DNA of 64,000 nucleotides, from contig NZ_JAGIPG010000005.1 in the NCBI RefSeq assembly GCF_017877055.1, forward strand, positions 62,001 to 126,000, given 5' to 3'. This DNA comes from Neorhizobium galegae (GTDB lineage Bacteria > Pseudomonadota > Alphaproteobacteria > Rhizobiales > Rhizobiaceae). This document shows positions 7,975 to 16,033 of the stretch, piece by piece. The position numbers and the translations under genes are program-made. The notes under the pieces are model-generated. The model was given only the letters and a program-made list of their open reading frames with translations. It ran no database searches and was not told where the DNA came from. Positions within the stretch are counted from its first letter, which is position 1; every line of letters begins with the position of its first letter.

Positions 7975-7982
7975 TGTATACA
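7975..7982. promoter_or_regulatory. Candidate GntR operator upstream of the ligM-like gene
   Basis: Perfect palindrome TGTATACA 41 bases upstream of the GTG start at 8023, identical to the site at 7033. The position suits repression of the ligM-metF promoter. Confidence 0.55.
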
Positions 7983-8022
7983 CGACATCGCAAGCCACAG
8001 ACAAACCATAGGGAGGAATTCC

Positions 8023-9435
8023 GTGACTCAGGCCAATCTCACTCAAGTTTTGAAGGATGCGGGTAACACCGTCGAGCATCTGCGCAACTCCAAGACCGGC
8101 ATCTATGTATACCCGGTCGTCGCTCCGGAGTTCTCTAACTGGCGTTCGGAGCAGGCTGCATGGCGTGAAGGCGCCGTTCTTTTCGACCAGTCGCATCACA
8201 TGGACGAACTGGTCGTCGAAGGCCCGGATGCTGCCAAGTTCCTCGAAAGCCTGTCGATCAACAGCTTCGCCAATTTCGGCGTCGATCGCGCCAAGCACTA
8301 TGTTCCGGTCACGCCGGCCGGCCACGTCATCGGCGACATGATCATCTTCCGCGAAACCGAAGAGAAGTTCGTTCTCGTCGGCCGCGCGCCGACCGCCAAC
8401 TGGCTGCTCTACAATGCCTCGCTCGGCAAGTTCAACGTCAAGCTGACCCACGATCCGCGTTCGCCTTCGCGTCCGGATGGCAAGCTCGTCACCCGCATCC
8501 ACTACCGTTTCCAGATCCAGGGTCCGGATGCGCCGAAGGTCTTTGAAAAGATGAACGGCGGCCCGATCCCGGAGATCAAGTTCTTCCACGTCGACTGGAT
8601 CAATGTCGGCGGCCGCAAGGTCCAGGCCCTGCGTCATGGCATGGCCGGCGCTCCGGGTCTCGAAATCTGGGGTCCTTATGCGGAGAAGGACGAAGTCCGC
8701 GCCGCCATCCTGAAGGCAGCGGAAGAAGCCGGCGTCGATCTGCGCCCGGTCGGCAGCCGCGCCTACGCCACCAACACCTTGGAATCCGGCTGGATCCCGT
8801 CGCCGCTTCCGGCGATCTATACCGGTGACGAACTGCAGGCTTATCGCGACTGGCTTTCTGCCCAGAGCTATGAAGCCTCGGGCTCGATCGGCGGCAGCTA
8901 CGTCTCCGACAATATCGAAGACTACTACCTGAACCCCTACGAGCTGGGTTACGGCGTCTACGTCAAGTTCGACCACGACTTCGTCGGTCGCGCCGCCGTC
9001 GAAAAGCAGAAGGCGACCCCGCAGCGCCGCAAGGTCACCTTCGAGTGGAATTCCGACGACGTCGTCAAGGTCATCGCTTCGGCCTTCCAGCCGGGCGAGC
9101 AGGCTGCCAAGTGGATCGACTTCCCGCTTTCCAACTACGCCTCGTCGAGCTTCGACAAGGTCCTGAAGGACGGTAAGGTCGTCGGCCTCTCGATGTTCAA
9201 CGGCTATAGCTACAACGAGCGTTCCATGCTGTCGCTCGGTGTCGTCGATGCCGACATCAAGGAAAACGACATCCTGACGCTCGTCTGGGGCGAGCCGGAT
9301 GGCGGCACCTCCAAGACCTCGGTCGAGCAGGGCCACAAGCAGGCCGAGATCCGCGTTCGCGTGGCAGCCGTGCCCTACGCTCAGGAAGCACGTGAAAATT
9401 ACGCCGAAAGCTGGCGCACCAAGAAGGCCCTCTGA
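8023..9435 (+). CDS. ligM: Tetrahydrofolate-dependent aromatic O-demethylase (LigM/DesA type, GcvT fold)
   Basis: 470 residues, the length of Sphingobium LigM (about 471). GcvT-like aminomethyltransferase family. It moves the methyl group of a methoxylated aromatic acid (vanillate, 3-O-methylgallate, or syringate for DesA) to tetrahydrofolate, giving the free phenol and 5-methyl-THF. Stretches recalled as shared with LigM include YPVVAPEFSNWR, RHGMAGAPGLEIWGPY, NTLESGWIPSPLPAIYTGDE and YEASGSIGGSYVSDNIEDYY. The real start is the GTG at 8023 behind a strong GGGAGGAA; the upstream ATG 7966 would overlap the operator. Downstream is a MetF-like gene, as expected for methyl-THF recycling. LigM and DesA specificities cannot be separated from sequence alone. 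Confidence 0.88.
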   Translation: MTQANLTQVLKDAGNTVEHLRNSKTGIYVYPVVAPEFSNWRSEQAAWREGAVLFDQSHHMDELVVEGPDAAKFLESLSINSFANFGVDRAKHYVPVTPAGHVIGDMIIFRETEEKFVLVGRAPTANWLLYNASLGKFNVKLTHDPRSPSRPDGKLVTRIHYRFQIQGPDAPKVFEKMNGGPIPEIKFFHVDWINVGGRKVQALRHGMAGAPGLEIWGPYAEKDEVRAAILKAAEEAGVDLRPVGSRAYATNTLESGWIPSPLPAIYTGDELQAYRDWLSAQSYEASGSIGGSYVSDNIEDYYLNPYELGYGVYVKFDHDFVGRAAVEKQKATPQRRKVTFEWNSDDVVKVIASAFQPGEQAAKWIDFPLSNYASSSFDKVLKDGKVVGLSMFNGYSYNERSMLSLGVVDADIKENDILTLVWGEPDGGTSKTSVEQGHKQAEIRVRVAAVPYAQEARENYAESWRTKKAL

Positions 9436-9442
9436 TGGTCAG

Positions 9443-9471
9443 GGCGTGCGAGAAAAGTCTTCTCGCACGCC
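9443..9471 (+). other. Intercistronic hairpin between ligM and metF
   Basis: Perfect 12-bp stem (9443-9454 with 9460-9471) and 5-base loop AAGTC, eight bases after the ligM stop. No T-run follows. A second small inverted repeat (GTCCG/CGGAC, about 9477-9493) sits next to it. This suits an mRNA-stabilising or processing element, or a partial attenuator, rather than a standard terminator. Confidence 0.6.
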
Positions 9472-9526
9472 GCTCCGTCCGTTCTGAGCGGACGTTTTCA
9501 CTGGCTAAATGGGGGGAGGATCGACA

Positions 9527-10450
9527 ATGGCACTTTTGAATCTGTTCAGGAGCAAGCAGGAAGAGAAGGCCGCGGAGCCAGCCGGCTTCAGGGACCTTAT
9601 CGACGGCTATTCCATCGAAGTCATGCCGCGCACGGCGGCCAAGATCGACGATTTCAAGGCGCTGCTGCCGAAGGGCACGCGGGTCTATATCGCCCATATC
9701 GACGGGACGCCGATCGAGGACATGGTGGAGACTGCAAGGCGCCTCCACGAAGACGGTTTCCCCGTCATGCCGCATTTTCCTTCCCGCATCATTCCAAGCC
9801 TTGCGATCCTGGAGGACTGGATCAAGCGCTACAGAAACGAGGCAGGCGTGGACCAGGCGCTGCTGCTCGGCGGCGGCGTGTCGACGCCGGCCGGCGATTT
9901 CGACAGCTCCATCCAGCTGATCGAAACCGGCCTGTTCGACCGCTACGGTTTCAAGCGCCTGCATGTCGCCGGCCATCCGGAGGGCAACAAGGATATCGAC
10001 AAGGACGGCAGTTCCAGGATTGTCGACGAGGCGCTGAAGTTCAAGCAGGCCTATTCCGAACGCACCGATGCGGAGATGGCGATCACCACCCAGTTCGCCT
10101 TCGACGCCAAGCCGGTCATCGCCTGGGCAGAGCGGATTGCCGCCGCAGGCGTCAAGCTGCCGATCCACCTTGGGATTGCTGGTCCGACCAAACTGCAGAC
10201 ACTCATCAAGTTTGCCATCGCCTGCGGCGTCGGCCCGTCGCTCGGCGTGCTGCAGAAGCGTGCCATGGATATCAGCAAGCTGCTGGTTCCTTACGAGCCG
10301 ACTGAAGTGCTGACCGACATCGCCAACTACAAGACCGCCCATCCGGAAAGCCTGATTGAGAAGATCCATGTCTTCCCGCTCGGCGGCATTCGTGCCAGCG
10401 CGGAATGGATGAACGAACAGCAGACCGGCGAGCGCAACGTCGCACCGTGA
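9527..10450 (+). CDS. Methylenetetrahydrofolate reductase-like protein (MetF family)
   Basis: 307-residue TIM-barrel protein of the MetF type. Visible features are IEVMPRTAAKIDDFKALLP near residues 31-49, GTRVYIAHIDGT (about 52-63), PVMPHFPSR (about 79-87), ALLLGGG, and HVAGHPEGN (about 147-155), which match FAD/folate-binding strands of MetF. In Sphingobium sp. SYK-6 a metF gene works with ligM to return the methyl group of 5-methyl-THF to the one-carbon pool, and the adjacency here suggests the same role. Start ATG 9527 behind an excellent GGGGGGAGGA; the upstream ATG at 9509 is inside that region. It may be a dedicated catabolic paralogue rather than the biosynthetic MetF. Confidence 0.82.
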   Translation: MALLNLFRSKQEEKAAEPAGFRDLIDGYSIEVMPRTAAKIDDFKALLPKGTRVYIAHIDGTPIEDMVETARRLHEDGFPVMPHFPSRIIPSLAILEDWIKRYRNEAGVDQALLLGGGVSTPAGDFDSSIQLIETGLFDRYGFKRLHVAGHPEGNKDIDKDGSSRIVDEALKFKQAYSERTDAEMAITTQFAFDAKPVIAWAERIAAAGVKLPIHLGIAGPTKLQTLIKFAIACGVGPSLGVLQKRAMDISKLLVPYEPTEVLTDIANYKTAHPESLIEKIHVFPLGGIRASAEWMNEQQTGERNVAP

Positions 10451-10530
10451 TTTAACCGAAGCGGGACAGGCGATAGGCTTGCCCCGCTTGACCCGCTGCC
10501 GGGAGGAGACCGGCAGGGGAGGACAGATAC

Positions 10531-11781
10531 GTGGACTATCCCAATCTGCGCCACATTCGTCTTTTCTGCGCCTGCCTGCGCACCGGCTCGCTGACGCAGG
10601 CGGCTGATGTCGTCGGCGTTACTCAGCCTGCGGCGTCGCAGGCGATTTCCCGTCTCGAAGACCTTTTCGGCACCCGGCTTCTCGAGCGCGGTTCGGGGCA
10701 TGCCATGGCGACGCCGGCAGGCCGCGTCGTTCAGGCTCGTTCGCTGCGCGCGCTTGAACTTATTCGTACCGGTTGCCAAAAACTCCAGGCGGATACGGGG
10801 TCGCGAGGCTCCGCCGCCGACGCAAGGCTGACCATCTCCCACCTGCGCGCCCTGCAGGCGTTTGCCCAGACCGGAGGGTTTCCGGGTGCGGCGCGCATCC
10901 TCGAACAATCGGGTGCCGCGGTTCAGCGCACGGCGCGCAATGCCGAGGCGATCTTCGGCACGAGCCTCTTCGAAGCCGACGGCCGCGCGACGCGGTTCAC
11001 GAGCGCCGGCCGTGCCGTTGCCCGCTGGGCCGGCCTTTCGCTGAAAGAGCTCGGCAACGCCACCGAGGAAGTGCAGGAACTGCGCGGCAAGTTCGACGGC
11101 CTGGTATCGATCGGGGCGCTGCCGATGGCGCGCACCACCATCGTGCCCGACGCAATCGCCTCGCTGTCCCTCACCCATCCGCTGGCGCGGTTCGAGATCC
11201 TCGAAGGCAGCTACGAGCAGCTGCTCAGCGATCTGGAAATGGGGCATATCGATTTTCTGATCGGTGCGTTGCGCAGCCGCCTGACGCCGTCGCTTGTGCA
11301 GGAACCGCTTTTCGATTTCCGGCTGGCGGTCGTCGCCGGTGCCGGTCATCCGCTTTCCGGCAAGACGGATGTCTCGCTTGCCGAACTTGCCTCCTACCCA
11401 TGGGTCGTGGCACGCAAGGGTACGCCCAACCGCAGCACCTTCGATGCGCTGGCGGCGCAGTTTTCCGATGGACCGCAGATGCAGGGAACCGTCGAGACCG
11501 GTTCGCTGACGGCATTGCGCGGTATCCTGATGCAGACGGACCGGCTGGCGCTGCTCTCCCGCCACCAGCTCCGGCATGAGCTGAAGGCCGGGTTCCTGAC
11601 GCTTCTGAATTATGAAGTGCCCGGAAAACCGCTGTCGATCGGCGTCACCACCCGCCGCAACTGGCAGCCGACCGCACTTCAGGCCGAATATCTGGCAGCG
11701 ATCCGCCGCGTGGTTGCGACGGAGGAGACGGTCAGCGCTCCAGATGGTGCCCGCCTTCCCGCGCTCAAGGCCGCCGAGTAG
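10531..11781 (+). CDS. LysR-type regulator with two helix-turn-helix domains
   Basis: 416 residues, about 110 longer than a normal LysR protein. The first LysR HTH covers about residues 4-63 (LRHIRLFCACLRTGSLTQAA then VTQPAASQAISRLEDLFG). A linker follows, then a second LysR-like HTH at about 100-160 (LTISHLRALQAFAQTGGFPG, AVQRTARNAEAIFGTSLFE). The substrate-binding domain runs from about 190 to 400 (VSIGALPMARTTIVPDAIAS onward). Some aromatic-catabolism LysRs have this double-HTH layout, but it is uncommon. The start is GTG at 10531 behind GGGGAGGA. It lies 80 bases after metF on the same strand, so it may regulate the gal or lig genes. Confidence 0.85.
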   Translation: MDYPNLRHIRLFCACLRTGSLTQAADVVGVTQPAASQAISRLEDLFGTRLLERGSGHAMATPAGRVVQARSLRALELIRTGCQKLQADTGSRGSAADARLTISHLRALQAFAQTGGFPGAARILEQSGAAVQRTARNAEAIFGTSLFEADGRATRFTSAGRAVARWAGLSLKELGNATEEVQELRGKFDGLVSIGALPMARTTIVPDAIASLSLTHPLARFEILEGSYEQLLSDLEMGHIDFLIGALRSRLTPSLVQEPLFDFRLAVVAGAGHPLSGKTDVSLAELASYPWVVARKGTPNRSTFDALAAQFSDGPQMQGTVETGSLTALRGILMQTDRLALLSRHQLRHELKAGFLTLLNYEVPGKPLSIGVTTRRNWQPTALQAEYLAAIRRVVATEETVSAPDGARLPALKAAE

Positions 11782-11875
11782 CGCCACTTGCCATTGCAGT
11801 TTTCGGGATTATCGTTATTGCCGAATGTCCGGCCGGTCTGATGTCACGCGCCGCCAGCAGGGAGCGGGAGCATCT

Positions 11876-12655
11876 TTGAGAAAAAAGGCCGTCAACAGTC
11901 TCGAGCGCCTGCAGGCAGTCCTTGAGGTTTTCACCGAGGATCGTCTGGAATGGACGCCGGAAGAGCTGATGGAGGAGCTGGGTTATAGCCGGCCGACGCT
12001 CTACCGTTATCTGAAGATCCTGAAAGAGAGCGGTTTTCTGACCTCCATGCCGAATACCGGCTTCACGCTCGGGCCGCGGGTGGTGGAGATGGATTATCTT
12101 TTAAGGAAATCCGACAACCTCATCCTCTCCGGCACGCCCTATCTCCAGAAGCTCGCCGGGCGATATGAATGCACCGCGCTTCTGGTGCGCTGGTACGGCG
12201 AAAAGATCCTCTGCGTCGATTCGATAAGTTCCAGCCATGAGGCGATCAGCAGCTATCCGCGCGGTCGGCCGATGCCGCTCAGCCGCGGCGCGATCGGCCG
12301 GTCCATCGTCGCCTTCCTGCCGCGCCGCAATCTGGTGCCGCTGATCACGCGCACGCTCGACGAATGGCAGGCGGCGGGCGCCGGCGACACCGTGGAAGCG
12401 GTCCTGGACGGCCTGAAGTCCGTTCGCAAGAAGGGCTATGCCGTGGCCTATGGCGAAGTGACGCCCGGCGTCGTCGGCTTCGCAGCGCCGATCTTCGACG
12501 CGGGGCAGAGCCCGATTGCAAGTTTTTCCGTAACGATCGCCCAGGATCATGTCGGCGGCCCCCTCGCAGAGAAGATCGGTCATGAAGTCCTGCTTGCAGC
12601 CGGCGAGATCAGCGCCGCGCTCGCCTCGCATCGACATAGAATTTCCAGCCGATAA
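11876..12655 (+). CDS. IclR-family transcriptional regulator
   Basis: About 259 residues. The N-terminal winged HTH (about residues 5-62) reads NSLERLQAVLEVFTE then LMEELGYSRPTLYRYLKILK, the IclR pattern. The C-terminal GAF-like effector domain includes RGRPMPLSRGAIGRSIVAFL, KGYAVAYGEVTPGVVGFAAP and a final ASFSVTIAQDHVGG. IclR regulators often bind aromatic acids or pathway intermediates. Start TTG 11876 was chosen because GGGAGCGGGAG precedes it; the in-frame ATG 11825 would add 17 unconserved residues. It lies 94 bases after the LysR gene and upstream of the amidohydrolase gene, a plausible target. A small TCCG/CGGA hairpin followed by TTTTTT at 12741-12758 could end this transcript weakly. 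Confidence 0.87.
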   Translation: MRKKAVNSLERLQAVLEVFTEDRLEWTPEELMEELGYSRPTLYRYLKILKESGFLTSMPNTGFTLGPRVVEMDYLLRKSDNLILSGTPYLQKLAGRYECTALLVRWYGEKILCVDSISSSHEAISSYPRGRPMPLSRGAIGRSIVAFLPRRNLVPLITRTLDEWQAAGAGDTVEAVLDGLKSVRKKGYAVAYGEVTPGVVGFAAPIFDAGQSPIASFSVTIAQDHVGGPLAEKIGHEVLLAAGEISAALASHRHRISSR

Positions 12656-12828
12656 TCTCATATTACAAGAAAATGTGTTGACTTTCGGCGCCTGCCTTCG
12701 CATCTTGCCGCGGCGGAGCGTGGCTGGACCTTGGCAGTTCTCCGCTTGCGGATTTTTTAAACCCCTCAGGGCACTGGACATCCCTTAAGTTCGCGGTGCC
12801 GCAGCAGGACAGGCAGGAGGAGCATTCC

Positions 12829-13842
12829 ATGAAGAAGATCGACGCTTTCAACCATATCTGGCCAAAGCCCTTTTTCGACAAGCTGATCGGCTATATCGGC
12901 ACGATGACCGACGTCACCATGCGCTCGGGCGCGGTGCCGATGATGACCGATCTCGACCGTCGTTTCCAGGTGATGGACATGTTCGGCGGCGACTACCAGC
13001 AGGTCCTGTCGCTCGCTTCGCCGCCGCTCGAAAAGCTGGCCGGCCCCGAGCGCGCCTATGACCTCGGCCGGATCGGCAACGATTCCCAGAAGGAACTCTG
13101 CGACAAATATCCGGAGCGCTTCCCGGCCTTCATCGCCACCGTGCCGATGGAAAACCAGGAATGGATGATGGCGGAAACCAAGCGGGTCGTCGAAGATCTC
13201 GGCGCTTGCGCGGTCCAGATCTTCACCAACTACAGCGGCAAGCCGCTCGACCTGCCGCAGTTCGAGCCCTTCTTCGAATATATGGCCAAGTCCGGCAAGC
13301 CGGTCTTCCTGCATCCGTCGCGCGGCGCCAACTTCCCGGACTACCTGACCGAAGACCGCTCGGAATACGAGATCTTCTGGACCTTCGGCTGGCCCTATGA
13401 AACCTCGGCCGCGATGGCACGCCTCGTCTTCTCGCGCATCTTCGACAAGTACAAGGGTCTCAAGGTCGTCACCCATCATGCCGGCGGCATGGTGCCCTTC
13501 TTCGAAGGCCGCGTCGGAGCGGGCTGGGACCAGATGGGCAAGCGCACGTCCGACCGCGACCTCTCGACCGTGCTGAAGGCCCTCGAGCGCCCGCATCTCG
13601 AATACTTCAAGGAATTTTATGCCGATACGGCGAGCTTCGGTTCGACCAAGGCAATCGAGCACGCCATCGAATTCTTCGGCGAAGACCGCGTGCTGTTCGC
13701 ATCCGACGCGCCGTTCGATCCGGAAGGCGGCCCGATGTATATCCGCGAGACCATCAAGGTTCTCGACAACATGGACATCTCCGACGCCACTCGCCAGAAG
13801 ATCTACGAAGGCAATGCCAAGAAGCTTCTCGGCCTGAAGTAA
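12829..13842 (+). CDS. Amidohydrolase_2 family TIM-barrel protein (COG2159, ACMSD-like)
   Basis: 337-residue metal-dependent hydrolase or decarboxylase of the family that includes ACMSD, gamma-resorcylate decarboxylase, LigW and LigJ. Seen: the end-of-strand motif near the N-terminus is DAFNHIWP, so the common HxH is FxH (Phe7, His9). Other motifs are VFLHPSRGANFP (His about 162), VVTHHAGGMVPFF (His216/217) and FASDAPFD (Asp293), which is the usual C-terminal metal ligand. Start ATG 12829 behind AGGAGGAG; the in-frame ATG 12796 is upstream of that site. Context suggests a hydratase or decarboxylase in aromatic degradation. The exact reaction is not assignable. Followed by a strong terminator. 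Confidence 0.82.
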   Translation: MKKIDAFNHIWPKPFFDKLIGYIGTMTDVTMRSGAVPMMTDLDRRFQVMDMFGGDYQQVLSLASPPLEKLAGPERAYDLGRIGNDSQKELCDKYPERFPAFIATVPMENQEWMMAETKRVVEDLGACAVQIFTNYSGKPLDLPQFEPFFEYMAKSGKPVFLHPSRGANFPDYLTEDRSEYEIFWTFGWPYETSAAMARLVFSRIFDKYKGLKVVTHHAGGMVPFFEGRVGAGWDQMGKRTSDRDLSTVLKALERPHLEYFKEFYADTASFGSTKAIEHAIEFFGEDRVLFASDAPFDPEGGPMYIRETIKVLDNMDISDATRQKIYEGNAKKLLGLK

Positions 13843-13865
13843 GGGGTCGGTTTTCGCATTTATCC

Positions 13866-13898
13866 AATGCGCGGGCGGCAAACGCCCGCGCATTTTTT
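13866..13898 (+). terminator. Rho-independent terminator
   Basis: Perfect 12-bp stem (13866-13877 with 13883-13894), loop GCAAA, then a T-run. It ends the amidohydrolase transcript and lies at the convergent end of the minus-strand MBL gene. Confidence 0.92.
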
Positions 13899-14700
13899 AT
13901 TGTGAGAGGCGGTCGATATAACGCTTGGCGGAGCGTGCGACGATCGCCTGTCCATCCTTTCGGACATTCTGGTGCGAAAAGGCACCGTAGATGCGCTCGA
14001 AGGGCCAAAGTGCCAGCCGCTCCGCGACATCGGCAACTTCAGCGGCACTCAGCGGCAGCATGTTGGGATAGCTCCACATGAAGGAGACATGGTCGGTGCC
14101 GGGCGTGACCTGGACGATATCGCCAGCCAGCAGCACGCCCTTGCCGTCCTCGCCCGTCCAGTGCAGCACGGTGCCGCCGGCAAAGTGGCCGCCACCATGC
14201 ACCAGCGTAACGGAAGAGGAGAGCACCAGCGCATCCTCGTCCCACAGCCGGACATGATCCGAGGGACGGCAGATCCATTCCTTGTCGGCCGCATGCAGGT
14301 AGATCGGCGCATCGAAGGCCGCTGCCCAGTCCTGCATGGTCGTGTAATAATGGGGGTGGGATATCGCGATGGCGCTGAGACCGCCCAGCGCCTGGACGAT
14401 CGCCTTGGTCGCGTCGTCCAGCAGCGCGATGCAATCCCACAGGATATTTCCCGCCGGCGTCCGCAGCAGCAGGGCGCGCTGGTTGATCGCGAAGGCGGGA
14501 ACGGTCTGGATCTCCATCAGGTCCGGCTCGAGCTGCCTCCAGGCATTCCGGTGCGTCCGCGCAAGCTTTTCCGTCGTGGTCCAGACCTGCCCGGAGGGCG
14601 GCACATACTGACGCTCGTCCGCGCAGATGGGGCACCTTTGCGGCGCGTCCTCAGCCTCCTCGAAGGACGTGCCGCAGGCGCCGCAGAGAAAAATCGACAT
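13897..14700 (-). CDS. MBL-fold metallohydrolase with rubredoxin-like zinc ribbon
   Basis: 267 residues. The N-terminus has two CxxC knuckles (Cys6/Cys9 and Cys23/Cys26), a rubredoxin-like or zinc-ribbon module of about 30 residues. A metallo-beta-lactamase domain follows, with the first metal motif SHPHYYT (about residues 114-120). The HxH is present, but the usual DH of HxHxDH is YY. Later ligands appear as HGGGHFAGG and LLAGD, and a final FSHQN. A reduced metal site or a non-hydrolytic role is possible. It is transcribed convergently with the amidohydrolase and divergently from the acyltransferase. The function is not known. The start ATG at 14700 follows GGGAGG on the minus strand. Confidence 0.78.
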   Translation of the reverse strand: MSIFLCGACGTSFEEAEDAPQRCPICADERQYVPPSGQVWTTTEKLARTHRNAWRQLEPDLMEIQTVPAFAINQRALLLRTPAGNILWDCIALLDDATKAIVQALGGLSAIAISHPHYYTTMQDWAAAFDAPIYLHAADKEWICRPSDHVRLWDEDALVLSSSVTLVHGGGHFAGGTVLHWTGEDGKGVLLAGDIVQVTPGTDHVSFMWSYPNMLPLSAAEVADVAERLALWPFERIYGAFSHQNVRKDGQAIVARSAKRYIDRLSQ

Positions 14701-14894
14701 CGAAACCTCCCTCGGGACCTTCTGTGGGCCCTGTCATGAATTTGACAACAAACGATATTCGTCAAGGGAAGGGAAGTCCCGGCGTCGCTGGCGTCTTCCA
14801 GCCGGAACCGCTCATATTCTCCCGGAAGGATTCACGTTTTCCAAAGGCCGGTGCGATAGGGTCAGGCGGATTTGTTCCACGCCCCGAGGATCGG

Positions 14895-15974
14895 ATGACG
14901 GCCGCGAAGACGCCAAGGCTGCTGAACCTGGATATCCTGCGCCTCGTCTCGGCGCTGATGGTGCTGACGTTCCATTACGGTTTCCGCATGAGGATTTCCG
15001 GTGAAGGCGGTGGCATCGGGTTTCCGGAACTCGCGCCTTTCGCCATGTGGTTCGATATGGGCCTGCTGATCTTCTTTGCGATTTCCGGCTATGTCATCAC
15101 CATGTCGGCGGAAGGGCGCTCGGCCTATGATTTCGCGGCTGGTCGTTTCGCGCGGCTCTGGCCGACCTTCATCGTCTGCGCGACGATCACCGCCGCCGTG
15201 CTCGCCGTCTGGCATGTGCCGACCCTCGATCCGCCGACGGTCAGGCAATGGCTGGCGCATGTGGTGATCATCTCGCGCGGCCTCGGCCAACCGTTCCTTG
15301 ACGGTGCCTATTGGACGATCGCCTACGAAATCATCTTCTACTTCTGGGTTTTCCTGCTGATCGCCACCGGCTTTTTCGAGCGCGGCTGGCGCGTTGTCGT
15401 GCCGGCATGGCTGGCGATTTCCGTCGTCAACGAGGCCTTTATCGGCAGCGGCGCGATCCAGAAACTGCTGATCACCGAATATTCCGGCTATTTCGCCTTC
15501 GGTCTGGCGCTCTACAAGGTTAGGCAGCGCGCTTCCCTGTCAAGCCTCTGCGTGCTCGCTGCCGCAGTCTGCTGGGCAATCGCCACGCCCTTCCTGACCG
15601 AACCGGATTTTGTCGCAACATATGCATTGAGCCGCAACGCTGTCGGGCTCGCCCTCATTGGGCCATTGGCCCTTGCAGCGGTTGCGGTCTGCGTGGCGGC
15701 CCCGTCGCTGCGCATTTCTCCGGCATTGGCGGTCGGGCTCGGCGGTCTTACCTATCCGCTCTACCTGCTGCATCAGAATATCGGCTATGCCGTATTTGCC
15801 CGTTTCGGGACCGAGCAGAACCGCTGGCTCGTCGCTCTGGGTTTGATCGCCGTCCTGCTTTTTGTTGCCTGGATCATCGCACGGACCATCGAACCGTCGG
15901 CACGGCGGGCGATCATCCGCGCCGCGGGTCATCTTCGCGAAGGTCTCGGCCGCCTGAGACAGCGGACCGCCTGA
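14895..15974 (+). CDS. Acyltransferase 3 family membrane protein (OafA/YrhL type)
   Basis: 359-residue polytopic inner-membrane protein of the acyltransferase-3 family, which O-acetylates or succinylates surface polysaccharides and other envelope carbohydrates. It begins with the family pattern LNLDILRLVSALMVLTFHYG, containing the conserved early Arg and His. About ten hydrophobic segments follow, including MGLLIFFAISGYVITMSAEG and the AYWTIAYEIIFYFWVFLL region. The late segment GLTYPLYLLHQNIGY matches the conserved YPLYLLH motif. Start ATG 14895 behind GAGGA; the open frame extends upstream to 14724, but that part lacks similarity. The acceptor is unknown. Divergent from the MBL gene. Confidence 0.88.
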   Translation: MTAAKTPRLLNLDILRLVSALMVLTFHYGFRMRISGEGGGIGFPELAPFAMWFDMGLLIFFAISGYVITMSAEGRSAYDFAAGRFARLWPTFIVCATITAAVLAVWHVPTLDPPTVRQWLAHVVIISRGLGQPFLDGAYWTIAYEIIFYFWVFLLIATGFFERGWRVVVPAWLAISVVNEAFIGSGAIQKLLITEYSGYFAFGLALYKVRQRASLSSLCVLAAAVCWAIATPFLTEPDFVATYALSRNAVGLALIGPLALAAVAVCVAAPSLRISPALAVGLGGLTYPLYLLHQNIGYAVFARFGTEQNRWLVALGLIAVLLFVAWIIARTIEPSARRAIIRAAGHLREGLGRLRQRTA

Positions 15975-16033
15975 TCCGGATTGACGGGCATATTTTACCC
16001 GGATAAATCTGCGTCTCAATTTCGAGGAAGCAG

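Noticed and set aside
8106..8113. Fourth TGTATAC motif within ligM
   Set aside because: It lies in the coding sequence for a conserved Tyr-Val-Tyr-Pro stretch and is explained by codons.
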